Source: Halicephalobus mephisto
Lineage: Eukaryota; Nematoda; Chromadorea; Rhabditida; Panagrolaimidae
Reading direction: 5' to 3'
NCBI GenBank assembly: GCA_009193035.1
Contig: SWDT01000092.1
Coordinates: 124,001 to 188,000 of the forward strand
DNA: 64,000 bases
Program-made: the position numbers and the translations under genes
Shown here: one piece after another, positions 34,620-51,000 of the stretch
Layout: every line of letters begins with the position of its first letter
Numbering within the stretch: position 1 is the stretch's first letter
The notes under the pieces: generated by a model
What the model was told of the DNA's origin: nothing
Database searches by the model: none
The model's input: only the letters and a program-made list of their open reading frames with translations

Positions 34620-37600
34620 ACTAAATTACAATAAAGCATTTTGAAATGGAATTCTCATTGTTTTCGTTATTTTGCTGGTGATTCATAATTTTCGAACGAT
34701 TTAAGAAGGCATTATTGTTCGAAATAAATTGAGGGCTAGATTGTTTTCTCCAACCCAAGGTTAATGTCAGTAATCCACAAAAAAGACCGCAATGGCTTCG
34801 ATACCCGCAAATAACAAATCAGGTCGACAAATTGGTACTTGCAGGAAATTGGACAGGTTTCATGACGGTTCAGGTTACCTTGGTCACTGGACGATCCTTC
34901 TGTTTGGACTTTCTGAAGAGTATCTGTTTTTCCTTAATTTGCATAATCAACAAAAACGGACTCGATCATCCGGAATCGTCCGCCGGAAGCCTTTTTTCTA
35001 TTATTCTGCCGTCGGTCATTTTTGACCAAAGTCAATTTTTCCCTCAATCAAAAATACCGCTTTGCATAATTAATTTATACGATTTGATTGACCGTACTCT
35101 CTTCATCAACGAAGAACACCCACTGCTATTGCCAATAAGTGGTTCCAGAAACCCCAAAACACTTGCCGCCTGTCGACAGTTCTGGATGAAAATCCCATCT
35201 GTGCTTTTTCCGGACTTCAAGTGCGCGAAAAAATGAGCAAGTATTTTTGAATCTTAATTATGGCCAAATTTTCAAGGGTCCTTGACTCTCGGCTTGGTTC
35301 CTGCATTTTCTCATATTCGGTACTTAATTGCTTTTCCTTTTCATTTTATTGCTTTTTTACTACAAGGGTTTACAATCACCTTCAAAACCATGTTGCAGTT
35401 ACCTAAAGACAGATTGTAATGTGAAATATTTGTCAGTCGGTCCAATAAGCAAGTTAATCAACCATTTCGTGATCGATGCAAATTATTCCTATCCATAAGC
35501 TGCCCTAGGGCATAAGCGGGGGAGTTCAAAGCGGTCAGGTCGCGTGCGCGGAATTTTTCGCTTGATGGGCTTCTATAATTGCCCCAAGCGCCTAGCCTTG
35601 AGGAACACTCAAGGTTTACAATTTTCAGAAAGGAATCCGGCACTAAAACAAGCAATTGTTAAATTGCCATTGACAGAACAGATTTCTGAAACTGACGGCA
35701 GAAGTAATTTTCGGGACTAGAATCTTTCGGAGGGTTCTAGAGTGTTTCAAAAACAGAGCCTTCTACAACTCTTGGGTTTCGTAGAGTTTTTACATTACAG
35801 AATCCAATGGAGGATTTTCAAAGATACCAGATTGAGATTGAAAGTTCTTCTTTGGAAAATTTCTTAATAACATCTTTATCTAATTTCTAAATTCACTGAA
35901 TTATATTTCTATAAATGTTTCTCGAATCTCCCAGAATCCAGTTAAAAGTTCTAGAACCCACAACTTCTTAGAAACCCTTAGAATTTCTCAGAATCTTACA
36001 AACTCATAACTATGATCTGGAATTGGGAGTTGTAATAATTATTATCTCGTTCTGAATACTCGGGTTGAGGTAATTTTGTAACAAAGTTCATTTCCACCTT
36101 CTATGACAGTATGATGTTCTCACTCGAACACTTTGAATGACATAACCTCATTTGACAGTTCCCATCTTTTACTTTTCCAATCAAGTTCAAATTTTTGACG
36201 CTTTTGATTCCATCCGGAAACTCTAAAATAAGTCAGTGTCATTCTGTTTTTGGAACAACTCACTCATAAACAGCCTAAAACAAATAAATAATTGCCGACA
36301 GTAGCGGACTAAGCGCTTCCTTAACGCAGAGGAAGCTGCTGACTTGTCTTGATGACCGATTGCTTCTCGCGCAGTTAAATCCTTTATCTAGTTTGAACTA
36401 AATCTTTTAATTCATCCTATTTTGCCACATAAATTTTAGCACCTTGTACGTTGTCATCAGGATGGAACAACTGGTCCGCGCAGGTCGCTCTTTCCTCGAA
36501 AAAACAGTGTAAAGTTCCCGGGAACAGATCTGCTTTGGTTCCTGCTTTGACCTTCAAGTTCTTTTGCCGAGAGAGCTTGTCAGTTATCGAAACATCTCAA
36601 ATCTAGTCGATTTAAATATCCAATAAGGCCCTTTGACATAAGCGGCTGCCATTTGTTCTCTGAACATCTCGAAAGTTTAGGGACTTCTGACGGCATTTGT
36701 TCGTGCGCAAACATTTATTCTTTGTTCTTTCTGACGATTAATCTTGATAAGTGCTTCTTCCTTTGCTCAATCGGAATCGATCTCGTCTCAAGATCGGGAC
36801 TCAAGTTGTTTGCAATTGTAATCATCTTTTTTGAAGACTTCTTGAGGAAAAACAGTTTTGGATATGATGAACCTGCTAATTTCCAGTCTTGCAGCAGATG
36901 TCGTCCGGATTTCAATCTTGAGGACGAGAATCAATTCCTGGCAGTTCCGTCTTAAGAAAGACCATTAATTACCGGTTAGGAACAGTTCTTCCTCTTTCAG
37001 CAAAATTAAAGCAATTACAATTTTTGTTGTTTAGTTTTGTTTTACTCGATCGATCTTGTTACTCTCATATTTCAACTAATCGTCTGGCAATTCTATCTGC
37101 AGGCAAGAGTTTTTTTAACACTTTTTCATTCTAACCGACTTTTCCATCAATTTCTGACACTTGTTGTCGCTCAAAAACCGCCATCGACAAGCCCATCAGC
37201 AAATCCCCTCAATCTCAAGCTTTCCATGCAAAAAGAACAATTATAAACTCCAAAATAACCTTTATTTTCTCAATTGGTTACTTTAAGCTTTTATTTGCAG
37301 TAAATTTTTGACGAATTGTAATACTCCTTTTGGATCGTATTTCATTGAAATATGAAGACGCTCGGGTTCCTTGTTATCCAACTCTCTTCCCACAGGTTGC
37401 AAAAGTGCCATTTTATTTTTACTTTTTTCTAAAAAGCGAAATCGAACAGCTTTGTGATGTTTCCGCTTCGGTGAACTGGCCGAAAAATAGAAAGATGGAT
37501 CGACTTTTGGCATTGTCCCTGGATCATTAGAAGCTAATCTCTAATTAAAGACTTGAGTGAACACGGATCTCGTTCTTTTTACAATAGTTTCCAATTCCCA

Positions 37601-40600
37601 GTACATAGTGAAAATGAGTTTCGTTGTTCCCATTCACAATGTTATTCCGAAACACTTCCCTTTGGCATGTAAGGAGAGTTCAAAAATGCAATTTCCGGAG
37701 TCTCCAGAAAGCCAAATAATTTTGCGCGGTTCTCATGAGAAAACCTTGGTTGAAAGAATTTATTCCCGCCCAACTTTGCTTAATTTCCGGATTTTCAATG
37801 ACAGTCCTGGCATTTACCACCCGAAGGGCGAAAAATTGGAGTACAATTAAGCTTTTGGTACCCGTTTGATTGACTTTTGCCGTTGTAAACTATTTATTGT
37901 AATTAAAATTTTATAGAAACTTTCAGAACATAATGAAAATTTTTATAATTAGTGGTCAAACCAATATAACGATTGTAGAAGCTATTTTTCTCTAAAACGA
38001 CTTGCTTTATCTTGTCTTCATCTCGTAGACTGATTTCATTATCCATGTTTACGCTAAAGCGTCGAAGTGGTAAATTTGAAAGAAATTGCTTCGAAAAGGT
38101 TTCCTTTTCGTAGCACGTGTCTTTGTTTTTCAATTTTTCCATATATTTCTCAAAGACAATCTTTAATATAAGATTTATTTTCTCTGTTTTAATTTTTTAA
38201 AATATCAAACATCCCAGTTTTCATCTGCGAGGTTTTTAATTCCTGAAAAAAGGAATTTCAACTATTTGATTCTGTGGGATACCTGGTCTTCTTGTACACA
38301 TTAAAATTTTCTGTATGTAAAATTTATTGTTTATTTAAAATTTCTCCCTCTAAACACTATTAGTCAAACTTCTTTTAGAGGACTATAGATATCAATGATT
38401 TGGTTTTCTTTTAACTATTTCAATTAGATTGATAAATTCTTCTTTCAATCAACTACAAGATTAATTGTATTTCCTATAGTTATAGCAAACCCATTTACAA
38501 CAGTTACATTTCTCATTTTTCGACCGGTCCAAAAAGTAGTCCTGGATCAAAAGGAATTATATATTTCTGAAAATTCTGCACTTTTTTGACATATATTAGG
38601 ATTAGCTCGGCTGCATTGATAGTTCTACATCTTTTATCTGTCAAACTTTTTTTCGTGTTGTCTACGAGTAGATATAATATATAACTTCTTGAGAACTGGT
38701 ATAATAGTCAACTCCTAGCATACTAATATTGATAATTCATAGTTTATTTTCTTACAATACTGTTGCTAACTTGCCTCTTGAATAACGAAACATTCAGATA
38801 CTTTGACAACAATCTAACACCCATGTAATAAATTTCATATATAGATTTTGTTTTTAATATGTACAATGAGGAAATTGTGTATTCTAAGAAATTATATAGT
38901 CAGAGTCTTTTTTTCGGAGATTAAAAATTCTGCAGATGAAAATTGGATATATTCGATATCTTAAAAAAATTTTAAGTAAGGAAATATTCCAGGGAATTGA
39001 AAGAAATTCATCGGAATTTGAAAAAATTCGGCAGTATTAATGAATAAATTACAGTCTCCTCGTGTTCACAACGCGTTCTCATACATTTCACAAATCAGGA
39101 TATAAAAGTTGAATAACCTATGTGATGAAACCCCTCTTTACCCATCATACTCACTTGGTATTTCTTTAACTATCATTTTTTATGAATTTCAACAAATTCT
39201 TATGTGAGAAAATCTGCTAAAAACAGAGCTGTGAATAATATTTCAAAAAATTATTGAATTTGGAAATCGAGATTTCTACAGTATTGCGATTAGCAAATTA
39301 GTTTTTTTTTAAAGAAAGTGATGATTCCGATGGATTTCACTTTCATTAAAAAATATTTTTTAGTCGAGTTATAATCGTTCAGAAGTTGCGACTAAAATCG
39401 ACATTACTTTTTTGACGATGTAATGTAATAGTGTGATTTCAAAATCTGAATTCGAAATTAAGAATTCTGGGATTTTTAAACTTCTTGAAACCCATGTTGA
39501 GACCCCTTTGTACAACCCCTTTTCTGTTTTTCATCACAGTATGGTATTTACGACAATGACCGCCCTGCTGTCGTTGTTGAAGCCAGTCATTCATGTGGCC
39601 TGTATTTAAGACAGCAATACTGACTGAGATAGATTCGAAAAAGTGATTGCTTTATTAATTAGCACCATTCAAGCGTGAATTTGAGCCAACCCAGTAGGAA
39701 AACGGAGATTTATTTTTCCTTGTTGCCGTACTGTCCGCGGATTTTCGGCGCCCAAGTCCGCAATTGTGCAATCCAATATCGCACCCACTTGACCGGCTGT
39801 GTCCCCGTTTGAACTAAGCTTTGGTAGAAGCGACAAAAGAGGAGTTTATTTGAGTTCATCCTGGTTTTGACCATCTGAGTAAGAAACAAACATGACCTTC
39901 TGCCCCATTTACTCCGTAATTCATCTTTGAATTCCAGTTCTTTGAAGGTGGGATTAATTTGACTTTTGTTGGTCTTAATCAAGCATTTCTCTCAGTTTAA
40001 TGTTTTTATTTTATTATTTATTGTGCAGGAAAGACATCAACACCTGCATGCAATCTTCTACTTTGTGGACGTTGCTAATCTAATGTATGTTTTGAACTTG
40101 GGGAAGTGCTTGAGAAAAGGCAAATGGCAAACAGTCCGTCTGTAACAACTCGTTAAAAAACAAAGTGCGCAAGAAGCGAAATTCTCTAGCTGACTGTATC
40201 CGTCGGCTTTCTTGAAATTTTACAAAAAGAAGGCCTAAATTTTTCGACAAGCAACCTCTTACTCCTGGGTTCGGTCGTTGTATCAACTTACAGAGGAGAA
40301 AATTTCATCGACTGTCGCATTTACTCGCGCGGCCAGGAAGCTTGTCCTCAACGTCAAAAGTCGAGAGACTGTTGCTTGAACAAGTTCAAAACGGTTCAAC
40401 CCACTTGGTGGGTCGGGAAAACATCCGCGAAGAAACCTTCCATTTCCCTCTATTGTTTCCAGAACAGTATCGATTTAATCTAGAATACTGTTAATGAATT
40501 CAAACTTTTCTCCCCTGCCATCCGGGTCAGTTTTCTCCTTTGTACAAACGGGCTTTCCAAGTGCTTCCTTTTAAATTGCGATGAATTCAATTTTTGAATT

Positions 40601-42700
40601 TTTCTTTGCTGAAGTTTAGAAGCCACTGAGTTGTCCTTTTTATAGAATATTTATAGAATAAAAAGATATGTGAAAGACATATAGCTTTTTTCAAGACGAC
40701 GCGTAATTTACACTTAATTCCATTCAATAACATGTCCCTTGAGATTTCGGCATCCGGAAAGCCTTTTTATACTTCTATATCCGGCGAATAAATCCAGTGA
40801 CCAGATAAATTTGTTTGTCCTGGAACTTTCCCATGCTGAGGCCCTCGAGGAACGTCTTTGATGGACTAATTTTAGTTGACGGGTCCATTTTTACTTTACT
40901 CGAATATATTTACAATGTACTCAGAAAAAAATCTCATTTGAAAGGAATTAGCCGGGAACGCCCCTTTTAAGCAAACCAGTGTCTTTTGCTGTGTTCAATC
41001 TCCCGGTCAATCTCGTTATAATTGATGGAGACGAGCCGGGTGCCGAAGGGGGTTTTCACGCGTTCGCTGTTCTTCCCCATTGTTGCCGTTAGAAGTCAGA
41101 GGCAAACTTAGCGTTCTATGAAGCTCAATTAGGCCGCATTTTGTTCCCAATTGCTTTTGCCCAGTCTCGATTTCCATGTCTTTTAAATTTTATTTTGACA
41201 AATTTGGCATTTGCGATTTGGCCAGATAAAGAAGTGGCGAATTTGGTATTTTAGTTTTTTTTTTGAAGGCCACCTGTTTTGTCATTTTTCTTTTTTTCCA
41301 CAAGGGCTTGTTTGGCCGACTCTAACGAAGGACAGCTTTCGCTACGACAAAACTAATCACCGCTAGCTGTATATGAACTTCTTGTTGTTGGAATTCACGT
41401 TTTTTCTCGTACATACATTTATAAGCGGTTGGCAAGAGTTTCTAAATTCTCGAGGAAAAAACGGATGCTACGAGAGAAACGCGCATCCAGGAATTCTCAT
41501 ACTGCCCTATATACGCTTGACGGCACCACGCCACACGCGTGGCAAAAATTCACCCCTTCCCGTTGACAGTTTAGCAACTTGAAGCAATGGTCGTTCATGC
41601 CAGTCTGGCATACTTTCCCTCCAAACTTTTTTTCTGAACAAATAACACTCTGTGACTCTGGCCTCCAAAACAGCGTTCTACGAATGTGTTTGAGAATTTC
41701 TACAAAGGATTCCGTGAGGACTTTTTATTCCAACGTGTTCTTCTGGATTAGTTTTGAAAGACAGCAAAAGCCAAAATTGAAGAAAAGAAGGTCTTTAATC
41801 GAACGACAGCGGCATCTGGTCCATCTCTCAAGGCTTCGAGTTGCTAACAGTGAAGATGGTTTCGAATTTCACCGTCAAATTTTCTTTTTTACTTTTTTTC
41901 CAAATCTTCCATACGTGCAAGCAGCCCATCCAGAGATTTGTTAATTTTTTCCTATTTGGGTCTTTGTTGTCCTTCATCCCTGGTTCACGTTTGGTGGGCT
42001 CGGATATCGTTCCGTGGAGGACTGAGCAAATGAATCCAAAGCCGGCTCAATTTCAGCTGATTCAACAATCTTGGAGGCATCTACTGGGGAAAAGACCAAT
42101 TGGGCAACACCTGCAGTTTATTGGCAAAGTCTACTTTTTCAGTCTTTTTCCTAACAAGGAATCCTAGTCTCTTGTTTTACTTTTGCCAAACTTTCTTTTT
42201 ATGTTTACAATCTGAGTCATTTGCCGACGGCAACATTGGCACTCTGCCTCTTTCTCATCGATAATATTTTCTTATTATGTGTTCTTGCGATGAATAAATA
42301 AAGGACATGCTCCTTTTTACTCTTTTTATTCTAAATTTTTCGGCACGGAAGTGGCGGGATTCAAAGCAAAATTTTTCTGCGTACTCTTGAAAGTCCTCTC
42401 TGCAACCAGAAAAATTTGGCACACATTCAAGGCACTTGAATGCCTCGTTTTCATGTCCCACGTACGAGGCCTTGCTTTTTCATCATTGACAACTCTCATA
42501 TTCGAAGTGAATCAATGATATGTTTTTCCACGTCTTTATTTTTTGGTTTCTCCTCGTGCCGTGTGTCCCAGTGGAAGGAAATACTAATCTGTTTTCTTGT
42601 AGGTCAGCTCAAGCAGAACTCAAAGAATTGTAAACCTACTTTACTAGCAGAGCCCTGGTCTTTCCATCGCCGATTGGGCGTGAATCTGCCTTTTCACTTT
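34620..42700. other. 8 kb gene-poor region
   Basis: Many frames of 60-130 codons occur (for example 34832-35236, 37903-38142 on the minus strand, 41579-41944, 41841-42167). None has a recognisable domain, a convincing start and splice signals together. The part near 35.7-36.0 kb is another island of TTCTAGAA-type degenerate repeats. A small expressed gene could be missed here, particularly at 37903-38142, which has an ATG and 79 codons. Confidence 0.45.
35690..36010. repeat. TTCTAGAA-rich degenerate dispersed repeat
   Basis: Dense repetition of TTCTAGA, GAATTTCT and CCCAGAATC-like words over about 300 nt. The same word family occurs near 11.5-11.7, 12.3-12.5, 13.5-13.8 and 44.1-44.5 kb. No terminal repeats or coding capacity were seen. 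Confidence 0.4.
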
Positions 42701-42712
42701 ACTGTAACAACC

Positions 42713-45098
42713 ATGAAGTTACTCATATTTATCACGTTGCTATTATTTAGCGGAACTTTTGCTCAGGTCAGGGATTATCGGACAATTTTCAAGGCTCAAA
42801 ATGCCATTCTGAACAGCTCATAAATCAAAATCCTAAAGACAAAACATAAACACATGTTTGCCGCTTTTGTCCCTAGAGTAAAATCACGGCGTTTTTTTTG
42901 TCATTTTTCTCCGGAAAAATTGAGTTAAATCTCGTTTGAATTTTGTTGGAATCAAATTTACACAATTTTTGCGTCGAAAAAATAATCAATTACGAGTACT
43001 TTTGGGCATGTAAAATTTGTTTTGATGTTTTAGGGTCAAATTTAAACATATTTTTTGTTGAAAAATAATGAATTATAGAAGAGTTTTTAATATTAAAAAT
43101 TTATTTTAATTTTTGAGATTAAATGTATGCAATTCTTTGTCGAGAAATAATTTTAAAAAATATCTTTTTTATTGTCATTTTCCGATATTGAGTACAAATA
43201 TATTTTTTATTGAAAAAAATAATTAATTTAAAAAGTACAATTTTTAGCATGCAATGTTTAAAATTTATTTTAATTTTTAAAATCAAATTTACATAACTTT
43301 TAAAAAATACCTTTTCTCGAACTTGAAATTTATTTTAGTTTTTCGAATTGAATTTAAGCTAATTTTGTATGTTAAAAATAACCCAATTTAAAAATACCTT
43401 TTTAAAGCTTAAAATTTAGTTTTTTAGAATTAAATATATTTTACGTCAAAAAATAACCAATTGCGAAAATGCTCGTTTGATGTTTAACATTTATTTTTTC
43501 AGAACTGTAATTATGTCACCCTCGTCAAATGCTTCATCAACATCCTTGACGATTGGACCTGGACACTGTATGAACTCAGAGATAATGTGGTGACCATAAA
43601 TGGCGAGCAATGTGAGCACTTGAGACAGCTGGACAAGTGTATTCAGGTAGAGTAGCTTTCTCATCAGTGTTGGCAAATTTGCGCGAAATCCAAAACCCAT
43701 AAAGGCAGATGAACCTATTTGTTCAGACCTCCGTTTTCCCATTACCTTGGGATTGAATTTGATCATTAGGAAATTGCAATTTACGAGTTTATTATGCGAT
43801 CGTTAGTCGAGATTTGCATCTTAACGAGGACTCAGTGTAGAAAATTACACCAGAGCGCAACAACATAGAACATAAAATGTAATTAGCCGCGAAATGGATT
43901 CCCCCCAACGGCGCCGACCTCCAAAAAGAAGAACAAATCGAAGGAAAATAGTGCTTGAGGTAATTAGCCAACTATTTAAGGCCGGGGGCACTGAGTACCG
44001 AGGGTTGTCAGCCTGGACAATTGCATTAGTTAGTCATTCATGAGGATCCGTTTCGCATTCTCGTAATCATGTTATTATACAAATTGGAAGTTGGCATTGT
44101 TCGGAAATTGTCTGGTTATGGATTTCTAAAATCTTTTAGCAACTTCCGGAATTTTTCGTTTTAGACTCTTTTAAGTTCTCATGAATTTAGAAATATTTTA
44201 GAATTTTTAATAAGACATTTGAACGTCTCAGAAGCTTCTATTAAGTTCTGGAAAGTTCTGATTTTTCAAAGATTCTGAGACGGCTTCAAACCGTTTCGGA
44301 GATTTTTAAAGATTATAGAAGTTCCCATGAGATTTCTACAGATTCCAAAAACTTTTAAATTTTAAGAAATTTGTTTTTAACATATTCTGGAAGATAATGG
44401 AAAACTTAAAATTTTCAAAATTCCAAAAAATTCATGAGATTCTCAAAGATTTTAGAATCTGCTACAAAACTTTAATTCAATAAAAAGAACAAAATTAAAA
44501 TTATCGATTTCAGGATGACGGGCCAGAACCTCACGAATGCAACCACAACGAGATTATTTCAGCTTCTAACACTGTCAGCGATTTGTTAACTCACAGGAAA
44601 AACTCTGGAAGTTTTTTGAAGAGTTATTACTTGCTTACCTATGCATGTAGTCCAGAAGGTCAAGAACTCTTGAACGAACACAGATCTTGTTTATCTAAGG
44701 AACAGATTGGGGAAATGACTCTCTCGGCAGGCACTTATCTCAGCGAGAAGTTCCTCGAACACCCTGATGATCAGGTTTGCACTGAGGTCAACAACAAACT
44801 CCAAGGCTACATGGACGCTCTCGCCGGTCTCTGTGACGATGGAGCCCAACAGATCATGTGCAAGAGCTTGACGGATATGTTCAAAGGACTTCATGCCGAT
44901 AAACTCCACAACTGCCACTTCACCTGCCTCCGTCCCTCCTCCATTGGAACTTCCGACGAAGACGACGGTTCAGCCGAGGGAGATCACTATTCTCAAGAGG
45001 ACAACATGGCCGATACCGAACCTCTAAGTGGAACATCGACTGCTTTCATCAGTTCTTCCCTGATGTTGCTGATCATTGTCCCATTCATTCTGCCTTGA
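42713..45098 (+). CDS. secreted Cys-rich, probably GPI-anchored nematode protein
   Basis: Three exons join in frame: 42713-42766, 43503-43646, 44514-45098, about 260 aa. Exon 1 is exactly a signal peptide (MKLLIFITLLLFSGTFAQ, 18 aa). The mature region holds about 13 cysteines, starting NCNY and including spaced CxH/CxxxC pairs up to HFTCLR near residue 205. An acidic Ser-rich stalk (SDEDDGSAEGD) and a terminal hydrophobic tail of about 20 residues follow, the layout of a GPI-anchored surface protein. The Cys pattern recalls nematode secreted families such as the T20D4.11-like (DUF19) group, but I cannot confirm that. The introns (736 and 867 nt) are much longer than those of its neighbours, and the second carries the degenerate TTCTAGAA-type repeat. 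Confidence 0.75.
44120..44480. repeat. TTCTAGAA-type degenerate repeat inside an intron
   Basis: The second intron of the secreted Cys-rich gene contains about 350 nt of repeated words such as GAAGTTC, AAAGATT and CTCATGAATTT, resembling the islands at 11.5, 13.5 and 35.7 kb. Confidence 0.4.
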
Positions 45099-45109
45099 AT
45101 CTTCTCCAT

Positions 45110-45755
45110 TTTCTGACATCACTTGACGTGTCTTGGACTTATTCCTGCTTATTCTCCGTCACGCAAGAAAATTTCTCATCAGAAAATCACCGGTTATTCT
45201 TTTAATTTTTCGTAACTTATTGTAATTGTTCTGCCAAATCGTGGAACACTAATACCATATTTAGCAAATTAATAGTCTCAGCTTTATGTTCCGGTAGATG
45301 GCATCAGTTTTCAAATTCACTGCCAGTGAGGCTCATCGTAGATTCATCTAGAGTGTTCCTGTCGAATTACTCCAATCACTGCGCAATTTTTCCAATTCTT
45401 CCTACAAGCTAGATTCTTTAGTTATCGACTTTTTTACAGTACTCTCATTATGATAATTCTTCGTTCAGTAATTGTTTTCTCTTCCAAGGTCCGTACGTTA
45501 TGTTGCAAAGTTATAAATAGATAAATGGACAAATCGTGTTTATGGAACTTACAAAGTCATAATACAAGCAGAATCACTCAGCCATTTAAATGCTAAATAA
45601 TGAATTAGTTACAATACAAAGACAAAATTCGTCACAATGACCGCTAATATTTAGTTACTTCGAAGAAAAATCGGGCATTTGGCCAGGTGACCGAGATATA
45701 CCAGTTTTTGATCGCTTCGGAAAAATTGAAGACGAGACTCGAGGAGATTAATGGG
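45110..45755. other. convergent spacer between the Cys-rich gene and spk-1
   Basis: It holds the 3' UTRs of two convergent genes. No exon or RNA gene is visible. Confidence 0.5.
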
Positions 45756-45761
45756 AATCAA

Positions 45762-47769
<2,008 letters not shown>

Positions 47770-48084
47770 CGTGGGACGACGCGCCCGCGAGGACGGGCCA
47801 CTGGAAGCTTGACTGTTGTCGACACTACTGGTCCGGTCCAACAAGCAAGAGTCAAGCTCGATGGCTGAAATAAAGTTCATTCACGTACCAGTTAGACAAC
47901 TGAAAAATACAAAACACGTAAAAGTTGAATAAGTGCGCAATCAGAAACAAAGATTGTGGTCACGAACAAGAAAAACCCGTCATTGTCTAATTTCAAGTTG
48001 GAAAATTCAATCAATACTAGGGTAACAAGGAAAATGGAGTAGACTGGGTGTGAACAAAACTTGTCTGTATTGATCTCCCTAGCA

Positions 48085-51000
48085 ACACGCGTTCTTTTCC
48101 AAGCAAAAATCGACTTCGATTTTCGACCGCAAATCTATTGAAAAGTCGACAGCGAAAAATAACCTCGTCATTGTAGTTCCACTTCGAGCTCACACCTTTG
48201 TGGATCGTTATGAACCAAACGTAAGCAAGGATATAGAATATATGACTCCACTCAGCAGGAAAGTAAGCCACAATCCCGTCAATACGACGAATTGATATAT
48301 AATCGTTTTTTATATTCGGGCGCGAACGAGGAAATCGTTAAGTTCCCCCAATGTGGCGACATGGGGAAGTTGCCAAAAACTGTTCAGCTCATCAGAAAAG
48401 ATCTTTCTCGGCCCGATAACAGGTTTACAAAAAATTAGAATGTCCGAAGTTCACTTCCGACAAAGTCGTTGCAAAACGCCAGGCTGAATGACAATATCGC
48501 GCGACATTTAAATTTCAGCTTTATAATTGGATTATTGTTCGTCTATTTATAGATTCATATATCCATTTATGCTGAATTATCATATTTTAATCAACTAATC
48601 GTAATTTACATCAATTTGTTGTTAGGAATTGCAAAAACAACGACGAGGAAAGGGAATTTTTATATCAGGGAATATCCATATTTGTTATGGATAATAATTA
48701 ATTGCCGGATATGACGTCATTGCCGGATTACTTGTTTACACTACAAATGTTAATCTTAGAAAGTTGTTTGGAACTATGTGATTTAGGGTTCGTCATTGTA
48801 TCTTATCTACCAAATATAGTTGAATTCGTTTCTTTGTGAGCAAAGTAGCGGATTAACTTCAATGGCAATTACATGGGTAATGAAGGAGCTGTGAATGTCC
48901 CGGGAAATATAGCATCATGAGAAGTAAAAGAATTCATAATTTGCGAAAAAGCACTGCTTGACAAAGCGTTGTTTAAATCTGTGAAAGTCAAACACTCGAA
49001 AACTTGAGAAAAGCGGATATATGAAACCCATGGGTAGACCTGAGAACCCAAAACGTCATGCGCGATTGTCATTAAGCTGAGCGTTTTGCAATGCCTTTGC
49101 AGAAGTAATCCCCGGATTTCCGAGATTATTTCCAACAGTCTCTACGTATCCTGTTTTCATTAACTTCCACTATTTTGCCGAAAATTATATTCCCTCAAAA
49201 TTTCCATCTTAGTCAACAAAGATATGAACCTTTTTGAAATCTGATGAAAAGAAAGCAGCATATATCCGCATCTGTACACACATGCAAGCCACAAAAAACG
49301 AACAAAACGCGATATAAAAACAAATATCTGCAAGAACAGAAATCAAGAACTCGGAACTTAAAATTTCATTGACTGGGAATCCTCGCCGACAGAAACTTTG
49401 ACTGGCCGCTGGGACCCGAATTGTGCGCGGCAAGAGACTACTCCTTGAATTTGAATAACGGCTGCTAGCAGAGAAGTTGGAGGAACGAAATTTCATAACC
49501 GGAAGCATTTTGTTTGGCTTCCAAAAATAATAAAAAGCATGATGCTATAAAGTAATAAAACACACATACTAAAGGTGTCAACGCGGTAAAAAGTAAAGAT
49601 ATTACAATTGTCGGATTTTTCGGTACATAAAGTGAAGACGTAAGACGATGAGAGGGAAGCGCAACATCACCGCAATCAGAGCCATCGCAAATCTCTAACC
49701 ACAGTTGTTCGTTCGTTACGCACGATGGTGACCTCCTTTCAATGAGACTGTGCTTGTTCGTTCATCCTTCTTTCCCGCTTTATTTTTTCTTATCCTCCTT
49801 TGAATATCGCCATTTCGGCATTATTCCTCAGTAGGTGAACAATGAGTCCTGTAATTTTAATTTCTTCCGACAGTTATTCCAACAGGAATCAATCAGCGAC
49901 TATTTGTCTAACCTGTTGTCTGATTTTATATGGCGAATAGAAAATCACTACAAAATAATTGCAAATTGATTTCCATAAAATAGGATGCGTTCAAGTCCTT
50001 GATTAGTCGGTCACACAAAATTTCGGAGTAACTTTGCTGCCAGGGAAATCGGAGTTTCATTTTCCCAGATGACAAGGGAGTGTGTACCAATGCTTTGAAA
50101 TCGGAAATTTCCTGGAAATATGAACGTTAAACTCAGGGAGTAGCTGATATGTGAACAAATCCAATGACTGGAATAGGAACGGTGATGTTCAGGATCAGTT
50201 CGACAGATATTATATTCTTTCACCGAGTCTGGAAAATTGCTTTATTACCAAGTCCTAAAAATCGATTTAAATATATGAGGGAATATTTCTTACATGGAAA
50301 CGCTGGTAATCAATTTATTAAAGGGAATTCCATATATGAATCTGCATTACTATTTAAATACCTACGTCAAACACTTACCTTGAGTTGTTCTGAGTCTTCA
50401 GAAAATCCTCCTGGGAAAGTTAATTTCCGGAAGAGAAATACGGAAAATTAAGAAACCCTTGGAGTGAGTTAGGTCATTTCAAAGTTTCTCAAACGGGAAA
50501 TTCAGAATCAGTTTTAATTTTTAATTCTTTCTGGAGCGAGGAATTTAAGATAAATGTAAAAAGTTTGATTTACCAGTGATTACTAAATTCATGAAGAATT
50601 CCACATTCGCTGATCTAATTTTCAATCATATGCCTTGGAAATATTTGCTTTTTAAGAAAACTACTAATTTTAATAATTATTCTTCGTAATTAAATACATA
50701 TTCATATTGACTATAGTTACCATATAAATTTAAAAAATAGAAAAGTGAAAAACTGAGATTCTGGATTTATGAATTTCATTGATTATTTCGATCCAAAAGA
50801 ACATTTAGCAGAATCAGATAAGAATCGGGATGCCCGTTCAAAAAGCTTTGAAATAACTTATCGCTCACTTCAGAAAGTTATCTTGAGTTCCGACACCTCT
50901 TATCAGATTGAATTATAGTATCAGTGCCATTCTTCACAAGACAGAATTACCCAGATCGAATATCCACGGATTCACGAATAAAGCAGATTTCCAGAATAAT

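Noticed and set aside
34832..35236. 134-codon plus-strand frame
   Set aside because: It starts at a non-ATG codon, the overlapping alternative frame looks equally plausible, and no domain is visible.
37903..38142. 79-codon minus-strand frame with an ATG
   Set aside because: It might be a small gene, but composition and length are compatible with chance in 8 kb of AT-rich DNA, and there is no signal peptide or domain.
41579..42167. Overlapping plus-strand frames of 108-121 codons
   Set aside because: The two overlapping frames contradict each other and neither has a domain; T-rich low-complexity sequence explains the openness.
47770..47880. Upstream ATG at 47880 as the spk-1 start
   Set aside because: A strong TTTCAG acceptor lies between it and the rest of the frame, and the dnc-1 copy keeps the acceptor but not this ATG, so the downstream ATG at 47769 is more likely.
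48340..48370. Imperfect hairpin near the spk-1 upstream region
   Set aside because: The stem around TTCCCC and GGGGAA needs a bulge and is not convincing as a functional structure.
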